From contig JANXRT010000066.1 of assembly GCA_025356735.1 (NCBI GenBank), positions 1 to 14,420 on the forward strand: a stretch of 14,420 bases of DNA. Reading direction: 5' to 3'. Source of the DNA: Acetobacteraceae bacterium (lineage in GTDB: Bacteria; Pseudomonadota; Alphaproteobacteria; Acetobacterales; Acetobacteraceae). Shown in pieces: positions 8,126 through 14,420 of the stretch. Numbering within the stretch: the stretch's first letter is position 1; the number at the start of each line of letters is the position of its first letter. The notes beneath the pieces were generated by a model, which saw only the letters and a program-made list of their open reading frames with translations, had not been told where the DNA came from and searched no databases. Both the position numbers and the translations under genes were made by a program.

Positions 8126-8428
8126 TTATCCGGTCCGCGGCCACGGACGGCAAGCGACAAGCAGCCCGCTTGCGGCGAGCCCCGGGTCATCCTGCAACGT
8201 CTCAGGCTCCGGATAGGGCATTGGCCAGGCCTTGCCGTTCCAATCGAAAATCGTATAGCCCCGCGCGCCGCAGATGTTTCCGGCCGCCTTAAAGCAGCCG
8301 GCCACCCCATCGATCGCCAGCGAACAGGTTACACGGATAACCGCCTGGCCATTTGCCAGCGACGCCGGTTCGGTCGCGGCGCAGCCTGCCAGCAGAACGA
8401 GGATTGCCGCCGAGCCCGCAAGCCGCAT
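8126..8428 (-). CDS. Small Cys-containing lipoprotein
   Basis: The product has 100 residues from the ATG at 8428. That start follows AAGG eight bases upstream and gives a compact signal sequence. An in-frame GTG at 8449 would add seven residues and has no visible ribosome binding site. The lipobox LLAGC puts the lipidated cysteine at C16, and A17 rather than Asp after it argues against inner-membrane retention, so outer-membrane attachment is likely. The mature part has C35, C45, C53 and C93. The segment GCFKAAGNICGARGYTIFD recalls a short Cys-Cys-x-GY module I know from small proteobacterial lipoproteins of unknown function. The gene points toward the large secreted protein gene and is divergent from the T2SS operon, so its promoter shares an AT-rich spacer with gspE. 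It might be an envelope accessory of either, but no function can be assigned. Confidence 0.8.
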   Translation of the reverse strand: MRLAGSAAILVLLAGCAATEPASLANGQAVIRVTCSLAIDGVAGCFKAAGNICGARGYTIFDWNGKAWPMPYPEPETLQDDPGLAASGLLVACRPWPRTG

Positions 8429-8464
8429 GGTGTTTGCCTTGACTGCCACTACGATCGACTGAAA

Positions 8465-8503
8465 AACTATTATAGATAGTTCTTGTTGTTAACTGATATA
8501 GTT
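8465..8503. promoter_or_regulatory. Two AACT...AGTT dyads, candidate operator between the lipoprotein gene and gspE
   Basis: AACTATTATAGATAGTT (8465-8481) is a perfect six-base inverted repeat around TATAG. AACTGATATAGTT (8491-8503) is a second dyad with perfect outer AACT/AGTT arms. The half-site ATAGTT recurs at 8476 and 8498, 22 bases apart. The first dyad overlaps a perfect minus-strand TATAAT. The pair would suit a dimeric repressor or activator acting on the divergent genes. No known regulator is recognised. Confidence 0.4.
8469..8474 (-). promoter_or_regulatory. Candidate -10 box (TATAAT) for the lipoprotein gene
   Basis: The minus strand reads TATAAT at 8474-8469. A transcript starting near 8462 would have a leader of about 34 bases before the ATG at 8428. 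No good -35 hexamer exists at 16-18 bases: TTAACA is present but only 12 bases away. The promoter may therefore be activator-dependent or use an extended or alternative sigma element. Confidence 0.35.
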
Positions 8504-8531
8504 GCGAGTGACAATCAGCCAAGGGCGGGAA

Positions 8532-10241
8532 ATGGGGAGCGAGCCGGGGCTGGACGATCGGACGGAAATCCAGTCCATACTGGCAACGCGCGGGCTGCTG
8601 TCCGAGGCGGCGCTGGAGCGCGTCCGGCGGCTGGAGGCGGAGAGCGGCGAGCGGATCGACTTGATCGCCGCCAAGCTGGGCCTGATCTCCGACCAGGATC
8701 TCGCCCAGGCCTACGCCTTTATGGTCGGCTCGGCGTTGCTGACGCCGGACGACTTCCCCGCCGAGGCGGTCGCGCCGGAACGGCTGCGCGCCGCCTTCCT
8801 CAAGCGGGCGCGGCTGATACCGATCGCCGAGACTGCCGATGTTGTCGTGGTCGGAATGGCCGACCCGTTGGACCTCGCCTCCGTGCGGGCCGTCGAGTTC
8901 GCGACCGGAAAATCGGTCGTGCGCCGAGCGGCCGCCCCAACCGACATCGACGCCGCGCATGACAGGCTCTATGGCGAGGGCCGGTCGGCGATCGACGCGA
9001 TCTACGATGCCGCCGGCGAGCGCGACGATTCCGGCCGCGAGTCCGATCTCGAACGGCTGAAGGACCTGGCCAGCGAGGCGCCGGTCATCCGCCTGGTCAA
9101 CACGGTGATCACCCGCGCGGTCGAGATGGTCGCGTCCGACATCCACCTGGAATCCACCGAAGCCGGGCTTCGCATCCGCTACCGCATCGACGGCATGCTG
9201 CGCGAGATGGAAGCGCCGCCGGCGCGGTTGCGCAGCGCCATCATCTCGCGCGTCAAGATCATGGCCAAGCTCAACATCGCCGAGCGCCGGCTGCCGCAAG
9301 ATGGGCGCATCCGCCTGGCGGTGCGCGGCAAGGAGATCGATTTTCGCGTCTCGACCACGCCGGCGATCCATGGCGAGAGCGTTGTGCTGCGGATCCTCGA
9401 CCGTGGTTCATTGGCGCTCGACTTCGCGGCACTCGGCTTCGACGAGGATCAGCTGCCGGCCTTCCTCGGCAGCCTGATGCGCCCGCACGGCATCGTGCTG
9501 GTCAGCGGGCCAACCGGCAGCGGCAAGACGACGACCCTGTACGCCGCGCTGACCCGGCTCAACTCGCCGGATCGCAAGATACTCACCGCCGAGAACCCGG
9601 TCGAGTATGTCCTGGCGGGCATCAACCAGGTTCAGATGAATGCCGATATCGGGCTGACCTTCGCCAACGCCCTGCAGAGCTTCCTGCGCCAGGACCCCGA
9701 CATCATGATGATCGGCGAGATCCGCAACCTGGAGACCGCGCAGATCGCGGTGCAGGCGGCGCTGACCGGCCACCTCGTGCTGTCCACCGTGCACACCAAC
9801 GATGCCGGCAGCGCGATGGCCCGGTTGCTCGACATGGGGATCGAGAACTACCTGCTGAACTCGACCGTCAATGCCGTGCTCGGCCAGCGCCTGGTGCGCC
9901 GGCTGTGCGTGCAGTGCCGCGAGCCTTACGAGCCGCCGGCCGAACTCGCGCGCGACCTCGACCTCGCGGCCGCCGGCCAGGACGGCGCGCTGACCCTGTA
10001 CCGGCCGATCGGCTGCCCGGCCTGCGGCGGGCTGGGCTATAGCGGCCGTACCATGATCCTCGAACTGATGGTCATGAACGACGCGATCCGCGCCCTGGTG
10101 CTCGGCCGGGCGGAGGCGCGCGAGATCCAGACCGAGGCGGTCCGCAGCGGGATGCAGACGATGTACGCGCACGGCATGCGCAAGGCGCTCGCCGGCATCA
10201 CGACGATCGAGGAAGTCTTCCGCGTCACCCGCGAGACATGA
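8532..10241 (+). CDS. gspE: Type II secretion system ATPase GspE
   Basis: This cytoplasmic hexameric ATPase drives pseudopilus assembly for protein export across the outer membrane. From the ATG at 8532 it has 569 residues. That start follows AAGGGCGGG and is preferred to the in-frame TTG (8502) and GTG (8508). An N-terminal GspE/MshEN-like domain covers about residues 10-150. The ATPase core has Walker A GPTGSGKT at 326-333, an Asp-box reading TAENPVEY, Walker B DIMMIGEIR at 390-398, and a His box GHLVLSTVHTND. The zinc-binding Cys pairs are C459/C462 and C495/C498, as in GspE/PilB. The Asp-box has Asn where relatives usually have Asp (VEDP), and GEIRN replaces GEIRD. Catalytic Lys and Glu remain. 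The stop overlaps the gspF start by four bases (ATGA). The following gsp genes support GspE over PilB. Confidence 0.94.
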   Translation: MGSEPGLDDRTEIQSILATRGLLSEAALERVRRLEAESGERIDLIAAKLGLISDQDLAQAYAFMVGSALLTPDDFPAEAVAPERLRAAFLKRARLIPIAETADVVVVGMADPLDLASVRAVEFATGKSVVRRAAAPTDIDAAHDRLYGEGRSAIDAIYDAAGERDDSGRESDLERLKDLASEAPVIRLVNTVITRAVEMVASDIHLESTEAGLRIRYRIDGMLREMEAPPARLRSAIISRVKIMAKLNIAERRLPQDGRIRLAVRGKEIDFRVSTTPAIHGESVVLRILDRGSLALDFAALGFDEDQLPAFLGSLMRPHGIVLVSGPTGSGKTTTLYAALTRLNSPDRKILTAENPVEYVLAGINQVQMNADIGLTFANALQSFLRQDPDIMMIGEIRNLETAQIAVQAALTGHLVLSTVHTNDAGSAMARLLDMGIENYLLNSTVNAVLGQRLVRRLCVQCREPYEPPAELARDLDLAAAGQDGALTLYRPIGCPACGGLGYSGRTMILELMVMNDAIRALVLGRAEAREIQTEAVRSGMQTMYAHGMRKALAGITTIEEVFRVTRET

Positions 10242-11464
10242 CCGCGATGCCCCGGTTCACCTATCGCGCGCTGTCCGCCACCGGCGATTTCGTCGATGGC
10301 GAGATCGATGGGCCGGACCTCAGGCACGTCATCGCGCGCCTGAACGAGCAGGCGCTGCTGCCGATACGCGCGATGGAAAAGCGGCGTCACCCGGCGTTCG
10401 GGCTCGATTTCCGGCTTGGCCGTCCGGACAGCTTTCCCCGGGGCGACCTTGCCCTGCTGGTGCAGCAGCTGACGCGGCTGCTGAAGGCCAGCCTGCCGCT
10501 CGACCGGTCGCTCGATATCCTGACCACGCTGATGGAGGACAAGCGGACGAGACGCATCGTGCACCGGCTGCTCGACCGGGTGCGCGACGGCTCCAGCCTG
10601 ACCGACGCGATGACGGCGGAAGGCCGGGCGTTCCCCAATATCTGCATCAGCATGGTGCGCGCCGGCGAGGAAGGCGGCGCGCTGCGCGAGGTGCTGGCGC
10701 GCGTCGGCGACTTCCTGGTCCGCTCCGAGGCGATCCGCCAGAAGATGGTGTCGGCGCTGATCTACCCGGCGGTCCTGATGGTCGTCGCGACCGGATCGAT
10801 CGCCCTCATCCTGACTTTGGTGCTGCCCCAGTTCGAGTCCATGTTCCAGGATGCCGGCGCCAGGCTGCCGGCTTCCACCCGGCTGGTGATGGCCGCGAGC
10901 CGGGCGTTGCGCAGCGACTGGTGGGTCATGCTGCTCGGAATCGCGATCCTCTCGATCGCGTTGCAAAGGCTGATGCAGCGCCCGGCGATGCTTGCCATGC
11001 GCGACCGGGTGCTGCTGCGCGTGCCGATGGTGGGCAGCCTGATGACCCGGTTCGAGGTCGGCCGGTTCAGCCGCAGCCTCGGCGTGCTGCTGATGAACGG
11101 CGTGCCGGCGACGCGGGCCCTGATGCTGGCCGGTGCCACGGTCGGCAACCGGGTGTTCGCCGAGGCGATTGAGAGCCTGGCCGGGCGGTTCAAGGCGGGC
11201 GAGGGCCTGGCGGCGTCGCTCGAGCAGGCCGGATGCTTTCCGAACCTGGCGATCCAGCTGGTGCGGATCGGCGACGAGACCGGCCGGCTGCAGGACATGC
11301 TGCAGGAGATCGCCGATATCTACGACCAGGAGGTGGAGCGCGCGCTCGAGCGTCTGCTGGCCCTGCTGGTGCCCGCCATCACGATCGTCATGGGCCTGGC
11401 GGTCGCCCTGATCGTGGCCGCGGTGATGACGGCGATGATCAGCGTCAACGATCTCGCCGGCTAG
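10238..11464 (+). CDS. gspF: Type II secretion inner-membrane platform protein GspF
   Basis: GspF is the polytopic inner-membrane core of the secretion motor, contacting GspE and the pseudopilins. The 408-residue product starts with FTYRALSATGDFVDGEI, the classic GspF opening. It has two tandem T2SSF repeats, about residues 70-192 (EEGGALREVL) and 273-394 (GDETGRLQDML). Membrane helices lie at about 173-198, 228-247 and 374-400. The ATG at 10238 overlaps gspE in ATGA, implying translational coupling. An internal ATG at 10247 would give nearly the same protein. Length is typical. The next gene begins nine bases after the stop and encodes a minor pseudopilin, not the expected major pseudopilin GspG. 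Confidence 0.94.
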   Translation: MTAMPRFTYRALSATGDFVDGEIDGPDLRHVIARLNEQALLPIRAMEKRRHPAFGLDFRLGRPDSFPRGDLALLVQQLTRLLKASLPLDRSLDILTTLMEDKRTRRIVHRLLDRVRDGSSLTDAMTAEGRAFPNICISMVRAGEEGGALREVLARVGDFLVRSEAIRQKMVSALIYPAVLMVVATGSIALILTLVLPQFESMFQDAGARLPASTRLVMAASRALRSDWWVMLLGIAILSIALQRLMQRPAMLAMRDRVLLRVPMVGSLMTRFEVGRFSRSLGVLLMNGVPATRALMLAGATVGNRVFAEAIESLAGRFKAGEGLAASLEQAGCFPNLAIQLVRIGDETGRLQDMLQEIADIYDQEVERALERLLALLVPAITIVMGLAVALIVAAVMTAMISVNDLAG

Positions 11465-11473
11465 GCGGCGAGC

Positions 11474-11935
11474 ATGGGCATCCGACATCGCCCGCCCTGG
11501 CCGACGGAAAGCGGATTTTCGATGCTTGAGATGCTGGTGGTGCTGGTGATTCTGGCGATGACGATGACGATGGCGCCCTCGATCCTGGCGGGCCTGCAGG
11601 GTAGCCGCCTTCGGGCCGCGTCCGACGAGCTGGTCTGGCGGCTGCGGGAAACGCGCGACGAGGCGGCGCGCCGGAGCGCGGCCACGGAGCTGGTGTTCAA
11701 TCTCTCGAAGCTGACCGTTGCCGCGATCTCCACAGCGGGCTTCCGCCCGCTGCCCCCGATCGTCGATGCGATGGAGGTCAGGCCCGAGGCGTTGCTGCAG
11801 CGTGACGGGATGGTGCGCATCCTTTTTCGTGCCGACGGCACGGCGACCGGGGCGCGGATCGTCCTGCGCCATGGCGCAGCCTCGACCTCGGTCGCGATCG
11901 ACTGGCTCACCGGCGCGGTTCGCCGCGATGGATGA
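11474..11935 (+). CDS. gspH: Minor pseudopilin GspH (FimT-like)
   Basis: The product has 153 residues with a type III prepilin signal. The leader is 14 residues and the peptidase site is G14-F15, with Glu at mature position +5 (FSMLE), followed by a helix of about 22 hydrophobic residues. After it comes a globular part containing ELVWRLRETRDEAARRSAATELVF, which matches the GspH/FimT pattern of an N-terminal helix and an RxxARxxA-like stretch. It would be cut by prepilin peptidase and take part in the pseudopilus tip. It lies nine bases after gspF, and its stop overlaps the gspI start by eight bases. GspG is the alternative, but there is no GspG-type conserved segment after the helix and its place before gspI fits GspH. 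Confidence 0.82.
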   Translation: MGIRHRPPWPTESGFSMLEMLVVLVILAMTMTMAPSILAGLQGSRLRAASDELVWRLRETRDEAARRSAATELVFNLSKLTVAAISTAGFRPLPPIVDAMEVRPEALLQRDGMVRILFRADGTATGARIVLRHGAASTSVAIDWLTGAVRRDG

Positions 11936-12350
11936 GGCTGTTCACCCCGGCCAGTCGGCCGGCTTCCTTTTAATCGAGGTCGCGATGGCGCTGGTCATCG
12001 TGGCGCTGGCCTTCGGTTATGGATTCCGCAGCCTGTCGGGCGGCCTGGAACGGCTCGGCCGGGATCAACGGACATCGGCGGCCCTGTCGCTGGCCCAATC
12101 GACGTTGGACCGGGTCGGATACGACATCGTGTTCGTCCAGGGCAACGCGGATGGGAACACCGGCGAGGGATTCCGCTGGTCGGCGCGAACGACGCCCTAC
12201 ATCTCCGGGCCACGGCCACCTGCCGGTCTGCTCGGCGGTTACGTGGTGAGCGTCGTCGTCGCCTGGAAGGAACGCGACAATGTCCGCGAGGTGCGGCTCT
12301 CGACCGTGCGCCTGGCTCCGGCCGGGCTGGTTTCCGGCAGGCCGGCCTGA
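11928..12350 (+). CDS. gspI: Minor pseudopilin GspI
   Basis: The product has 140 residues. The start chosen is the ATG at 11928, because the prepilin signal follows at once. The longer upstream reading in the same frame (from 11718) is a shadow of gspH. The cleavage site is G12-F13 with Glu at +5 (FLLIE), then a hydrophobic helix (VAMALVIVALAFGYGF) and the segment AALSLAQSTLDRVG, which resembles the A-x-x-L-A-x-x-x-L pattern of GspI. GspI is the core of the pseudopilus tip and pairs with GspJ. It overlaps gspH by eight bases and shares one base with gspJ (TGATG), so coupled translation is likely. Confidence 0.85.
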   Translation: MDEAVHPGQSAGFLLIEVAMALVIVALAFGYGFRSLSGGLERLGRDQRTSAALSLAQSTLDRVGYDIVFVQGNADGNTGEGFRWSARTTPYISGPRPPAGLLGGYVVSVVVAWKERDNVREVRLSTVRLAPAGLVSGRPA

Positions 12351-13066
12351 TGAAGCCCCGCGCCGCCATGCCGGCCGGCTTCACCCAGCCAAGCTTTGCC
12401 CAACCCGGCTTTACCCAGGCCGGTTTCACCCTGGTCGAGGTGCTGATCGGAATAACCCTGCTGGCCATGCTGGCAACCTTGATCGCCACCGGCCTGCGCC
12501 TGGGCGGGCGGGCCTGGAACGACGCGGAACGCCTGACGGCATCCGGCGACGAGGTGGTGATGCTGCAAAACCTGCTGCGGCGAACGATCGTCAAAGCGAG
12601 GCCGGAATTCGCCTCGGCCGATCCGCGCGACACCACCATAGCGTTCGGCGGGGAAGCCGACACGCTGAGCCTGATGGTGCCGCGGCCCGGCACGCAATTC
12701 GATGGGCCGTGGGTTCGTGAGCGCTTCCAGGTCGCCCGCAACGGCGCGTCCCTCGCCTTGTTCGTCAGCCTTCCCCAAAATGCGGCGTCCTTTGCGATCA
12801 ACCAGGCGGAAAGCCGGGTAATGCTGCTGGATCATGTCCTGACTGTCCGGTTTGCCTATTTCGGACCGGACGCTGCCGGACAATCCGCCGCCTGGCAGGA
12901 TAGCTGGACCGACCGGAGCCGGCTGCCCGATCTGGTGCGGATCACGATCGTTCGGGACGATCCTAAGTTGCGCGCCTGGCCGGAACTTGTCGTCGGAACC
13001 CGGGTGACCGCCAATGCCGGGTGCATCCATGACGCGTATGCCGGCGGCTGTCGGCGGGTGCCATAG
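12350..13066 (+). CDS. gspJ: Minor pseudopilin GspJ with a repeat-containing leader
   Basis: The product has 238 residues, usual for GspJ. The prepilin site is G25-F26 with Glu at +5 (GFTLVE), followed by a helix (VLIGITLLAMLATLIATGLRLG) and AWNDAERL, then a beta-rich domain with LLDHVLTVRFAYFG, typical of GspJ. GspJ joins GspI at the pseudopilus tip, normally together with GspK. The leader is unusual: 25 residues rather than the common 5-10, with four five-residue units (GFTQP, SFAQP, GFTQA, GFTLV), the last being the true cleavage site. An internal ATG at codon 7 would still keep all the units. The stop TAG is two bases from the next start, with no gspK between. Confidence 0.88.
   Translation: MKPRAAMPAGFTQPSFAQPGFTQAGFTLVEVLIGITLLAMLATLIATGLRLGGRAWNDAERLTASGDEVVMLQNLLRRTIVKARPEFASADPRDTTIAFGGEADTLSLMVPRPGTQFDGPWVRERFQVARNGASLALFVSLPQNAASFAINQAESRVMLLDHVLTVRFAYFGPDAAGQSAAWQDSWTDRSRLPDLVRITIVRDDPKLRAWPELVVGTRVTANAGCIHDAYAGGCRRVP
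12377..12436 (+). repeat. Four-unit 15-bp tandem repeat in the gspJ leader
   Basis: The units are 12377-12391, 12392-12406, 12407-12421 and 12422-12436, coding GFTQP, SFAQP, GFTQA and GFTLV. Units 1 and 3 agree at 12 of 15 bases and units 1 and 2 at 10 of 15. The period is in frame, and the last unit holds the conserved prepilin cleavage motif. Partial duplication of the cleavage-site coding region is the simplest origin. Confidence 0.75.
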
Positions 13067-13068
13067 CG

Positions 13069-14154
13069 ATGGCGGCATTCACGGAGGCGAAGGTCGCCAT
13101 CGTTGCGCTGGTCCGGCGCGGCATGGCCTGGTGGCTGGCGGAACTTCTGCCGCTGGTCCCAAAACGTTTCGCCAGGCGTGCCGACAAGTCCGCCGCGATC
13201 CTGGAGGTTTCGGCCACCCAGGTCACGCTGGTGCTGGCCGGCACGGGCGCCGCGCAGGCGGTCGGCTTGCCGCTCGGCGCGAACCCGCAGCAGGATCGCG
13301 CAACCGTTCAGGCGGCACTTCGCGGAAAATCAAGCAAGGCCGTCGTCATCAGGCTGGACCCATCCCTGGTGCTGGAAGCCAGCGTGACCCTGCCGCTCAA
13401 GGCTGAATACTCGTTGCGGCAGATACTGGCGCATCAGCTCGACCGGCTTGTGCCGCTGCCGGCGGACGCGGTCGAGTTCGAATATCTGATCATCGGCCGA
13501 TCGACAGCGAGCAAGACCCTGGAGGTCAAGCTGATCGTCGCTACCCGCGCAAGCATCGATCGCGCAGTGGCTCTGGTTCGATCCGTGGGGCTGGACCCCG
13601 GCCTCGTCATCGCGCCGGCCGGCATTGCCGGCAGCGACGCCACCGTCACTCTCAGGCGACTGAATGAAAGGAACGCCTCGCCCACGCAGCGCTGGCTGCG
13701 GCGAGGGCTGGAGGCAACGGCGGTCGTGCTGTTCCTCGCGGCCTACGGAACCTATGCCTATCGATTGACCGCATACCGGGATCGGCTCGCGCATGACGTC
13801 AGCGTGGCGGCGAAAGCATCGGCGGCCACCCGCGATCTTGTCAACCGGGATGCGCAAACGCAGGGCGAGCTGACGCTGCTGGAGCAGCGGCAGCGGGAAA
13901 TGGATCCGCTGTTCCTGCTGGCCGAGCTGACCGGGCTGGTGCCGGACTCGATGTGGGTCAGCCAGCTATCCGTGCGCGGGCGCAATGTCGAGTTGATCGG
14001 CTACTCGCCGCGGGTGCGCGACCTCATCGCGCGGATCCAGGACCATGACATATTCTACGATCCGAAGCTTCGCTCGCCGATAACCATGTCGGCCGATGGC
14101 CGCGGCGAACGGTTCGACATTTCGTTCGATGTCTGGATCGGGGCGGCTCCGTGA
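13069..14154 (+). CDS. gspL: Type II secretion assembly protein GspL (PilM/PilN-like)
   Basis: The product has 361 residues in a GspL layout: a cytoplasmic part of about 215 residues, one membrane helix at about 216-232 (ATAVVLFLAAYGTYAY), then a coiled-coil-like segment and a periplasmic ferredoxin-like PilN domain (about 250-357). In the cytoplasmic part, LPLKAEYSLRQILAHQLDRLVPLPADAVEFEY resembles the PilM-type half of alphaproteobacterial GspL. The periplasmic part holds LAELTGLVPDSMWVSQLSVRGRNVELIGYS, a recognisable PilN signature. GspL links the ATPase GspE to the membrane platform and dimerises with GspM, encoded next with a four-base GTGA overlap. It starts two bases after gspJ. The first 40 residues are rich in hydrophobic and basic residues and may be peripheral to the membrane. 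Confidence 0.85.
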   Translation: MAAFTEAKVAIVALVRRGMAWWLAELLPLVPKRFARRADKSAAILEVSATQVTLVLAGTGAAQAVGLPLGANPQQDRATVQAALRGKSSKAVVIRLDPSLVLEASVTLPLKAEYSLRQILAHQLDRLVPLPADAVEFEYLIIGRSTASKTLEVKLIVATRASIDRAVALVRSVGLDPGLVIAPAGIAGSDATVTLRRLNERNASPTQRWLRRGLEATAVVLFLAAYGTYAYRLTAYRDRLAHDVSVAAKASAATRDLVNRDAQTQGELTLLEQRQREMDPLFLLAELTGLVPDSMWVSQLSVRGRNVELIGYSPRVRDLIARIQDHDIFYDPKLRSPITMSADGRGERFDISFDVWIGAAP

Positions 14155-14420
14155 GCGACGCGCTCCTGCCCACGCTGCGGCGCGCGCTCGCGGTTGCGAT
14201 GCTGCTGATCCTGCCGCTGCTGCTATGGCTGGCCGTGGCCCAGCCGCTGGTCGCGCTGGTGGTGGATCGCCAGGGCCAGATCGATACACTCTCGGACCGG
14301 CTGGCGCGCCTTCAGGCGGCGATCCGCCGCATTCCCATCCTGGAAGGAAACGAGGCCGTCAACCGGCTTCGGCTGGAGGCGGCGGGTGGGATTTGGCAGG
14401 ACACCAACGAGGCGGCGATG
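14151..14420 (+). CDS. gspM: Type II secretion protein GspM, 5' part only
   Basis: A GTG start at 14151 overlaps the gspL stop (GTGA). Ninety codons remain open to the window edge. The product begins MSDALLPTLRRALAVAM with one membrane helix (about residues 13-38), then a probable coiled coil (DRQGQIDTLSDRLARLQAAI) and a periplasmic segment with NRLRLEAAG. Short cytoplasmic tail, one helix and coiled coil is the GspM plan, and position after gspL supports it. GspM stabilises GspL in the inner-membrane platform. The C-terminal domain is outside the window, so integrity cannot be judged. Confidence 0.8.
   Translation, partial: MSDALLPTLRRALAVAMLLILPLLLWLAVAQPLVALVVDRQGQIDTLSDRLARLQAAIRRIPILEGNEAVNRLRLEAAGGIWQDTNEAAM

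Noticed and set aside
8502..8531. TTG or GTG starts upstream of the gspE ATG
   Set aside because: The ATG at 8532 has a purine-rich AAGGGCGGG at good spacing. The earlier starts are weak codons lying inside or beside the dyad region.
8289..9371. A 360-codon minus-strand frame covering the lipoprotein and gspE starts
   Set aside because: It overlaps the true lipoprotein in another frame and is antisense to gspE. The composition is that of a GC-rich shadow frame.
10037..11872. A 611-codon open frame on the minus strand
   Set aside because: It lies antisense to gspE, gspF and gspH, which have clear motifs. The product is rich in His, Gln, Arg and Asp, typical of antisense frames in GC-rich DNA.
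11718..11927. In-frame upstream extension of gspI
   Set aside because: The extra 70 residues are Arg/Ser-rich, overlap gspH entirely, and would bury the prepilin signal far from the N-terminus.

Overview
The window is GC-rich (roughly 65% by eye) and looks like an alphaproteobacterial chromosome. The basis is an AapQMP/BztBCD-type amino-acid ABC transporter, tightly packed genes with ATGA/GTGA overlaps, and heavy C/G third-position codon use. I cannot name the genus. Acetobacterales or Rhizobiales would fit, but that is an impression.

Bases 1-3434 hold a general L-amino-acid ABC uptake operon. It starts with the last five codons of a probable binding protein (aapJ-like, 1-20), then a 12-bp hairpin, two permeases (aapQ-like 121-1332, aapM-like 1336-2475), a 167-bp gap with a second small hairpin, and the ATPase (aapP-like 2643-3434). 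Bases 3435-3802 are a non-coding spacer that becomes AT-rich toward its right end.

Bases 3803-8086 encode one very large secreted protein of 1427 residues. By recalled family motifs it is a bacterial relative of animal CEMIP (KIAA1199)/TMEM2: a signal peptide, a G8-type domain, a YPVHFH motif with a GHGYFLED motif in a probable beta-helix region, and a Cys-rich C-terminus. This is the most interesting gene here. It converges, across a hairpin, on a small lipoprotein gene on the minus strand (8126-8428).

Bases 8532-14420 hold a type II secretion (T2SS) operon read rightwards: gspE, gspF, gspH, gspI, gspJ, gspL and the start of gspM, which runs off the window. The genes overlap or nearly touch, so they are probably one transcript. 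The usual gspG (major pseudopilin, between F and H) and gspK (between J and L) are absent from their expected places. gspC, gspD and gspN are also not in the window. The short AT-rich space between the lipoprotein gene and gspE carries two dyads that could be an operator for divergent promoters.

A working model, which is inference: the T2SS assembled from these genes exports the large G8/CEMIP-like protein, the lipoprotein is an accessory envelope factor, and the amino-acid transporter is an unrelated neighbour. No tRNA, rRNA, CRISPR array, insertion sequence or phage gene was seen.
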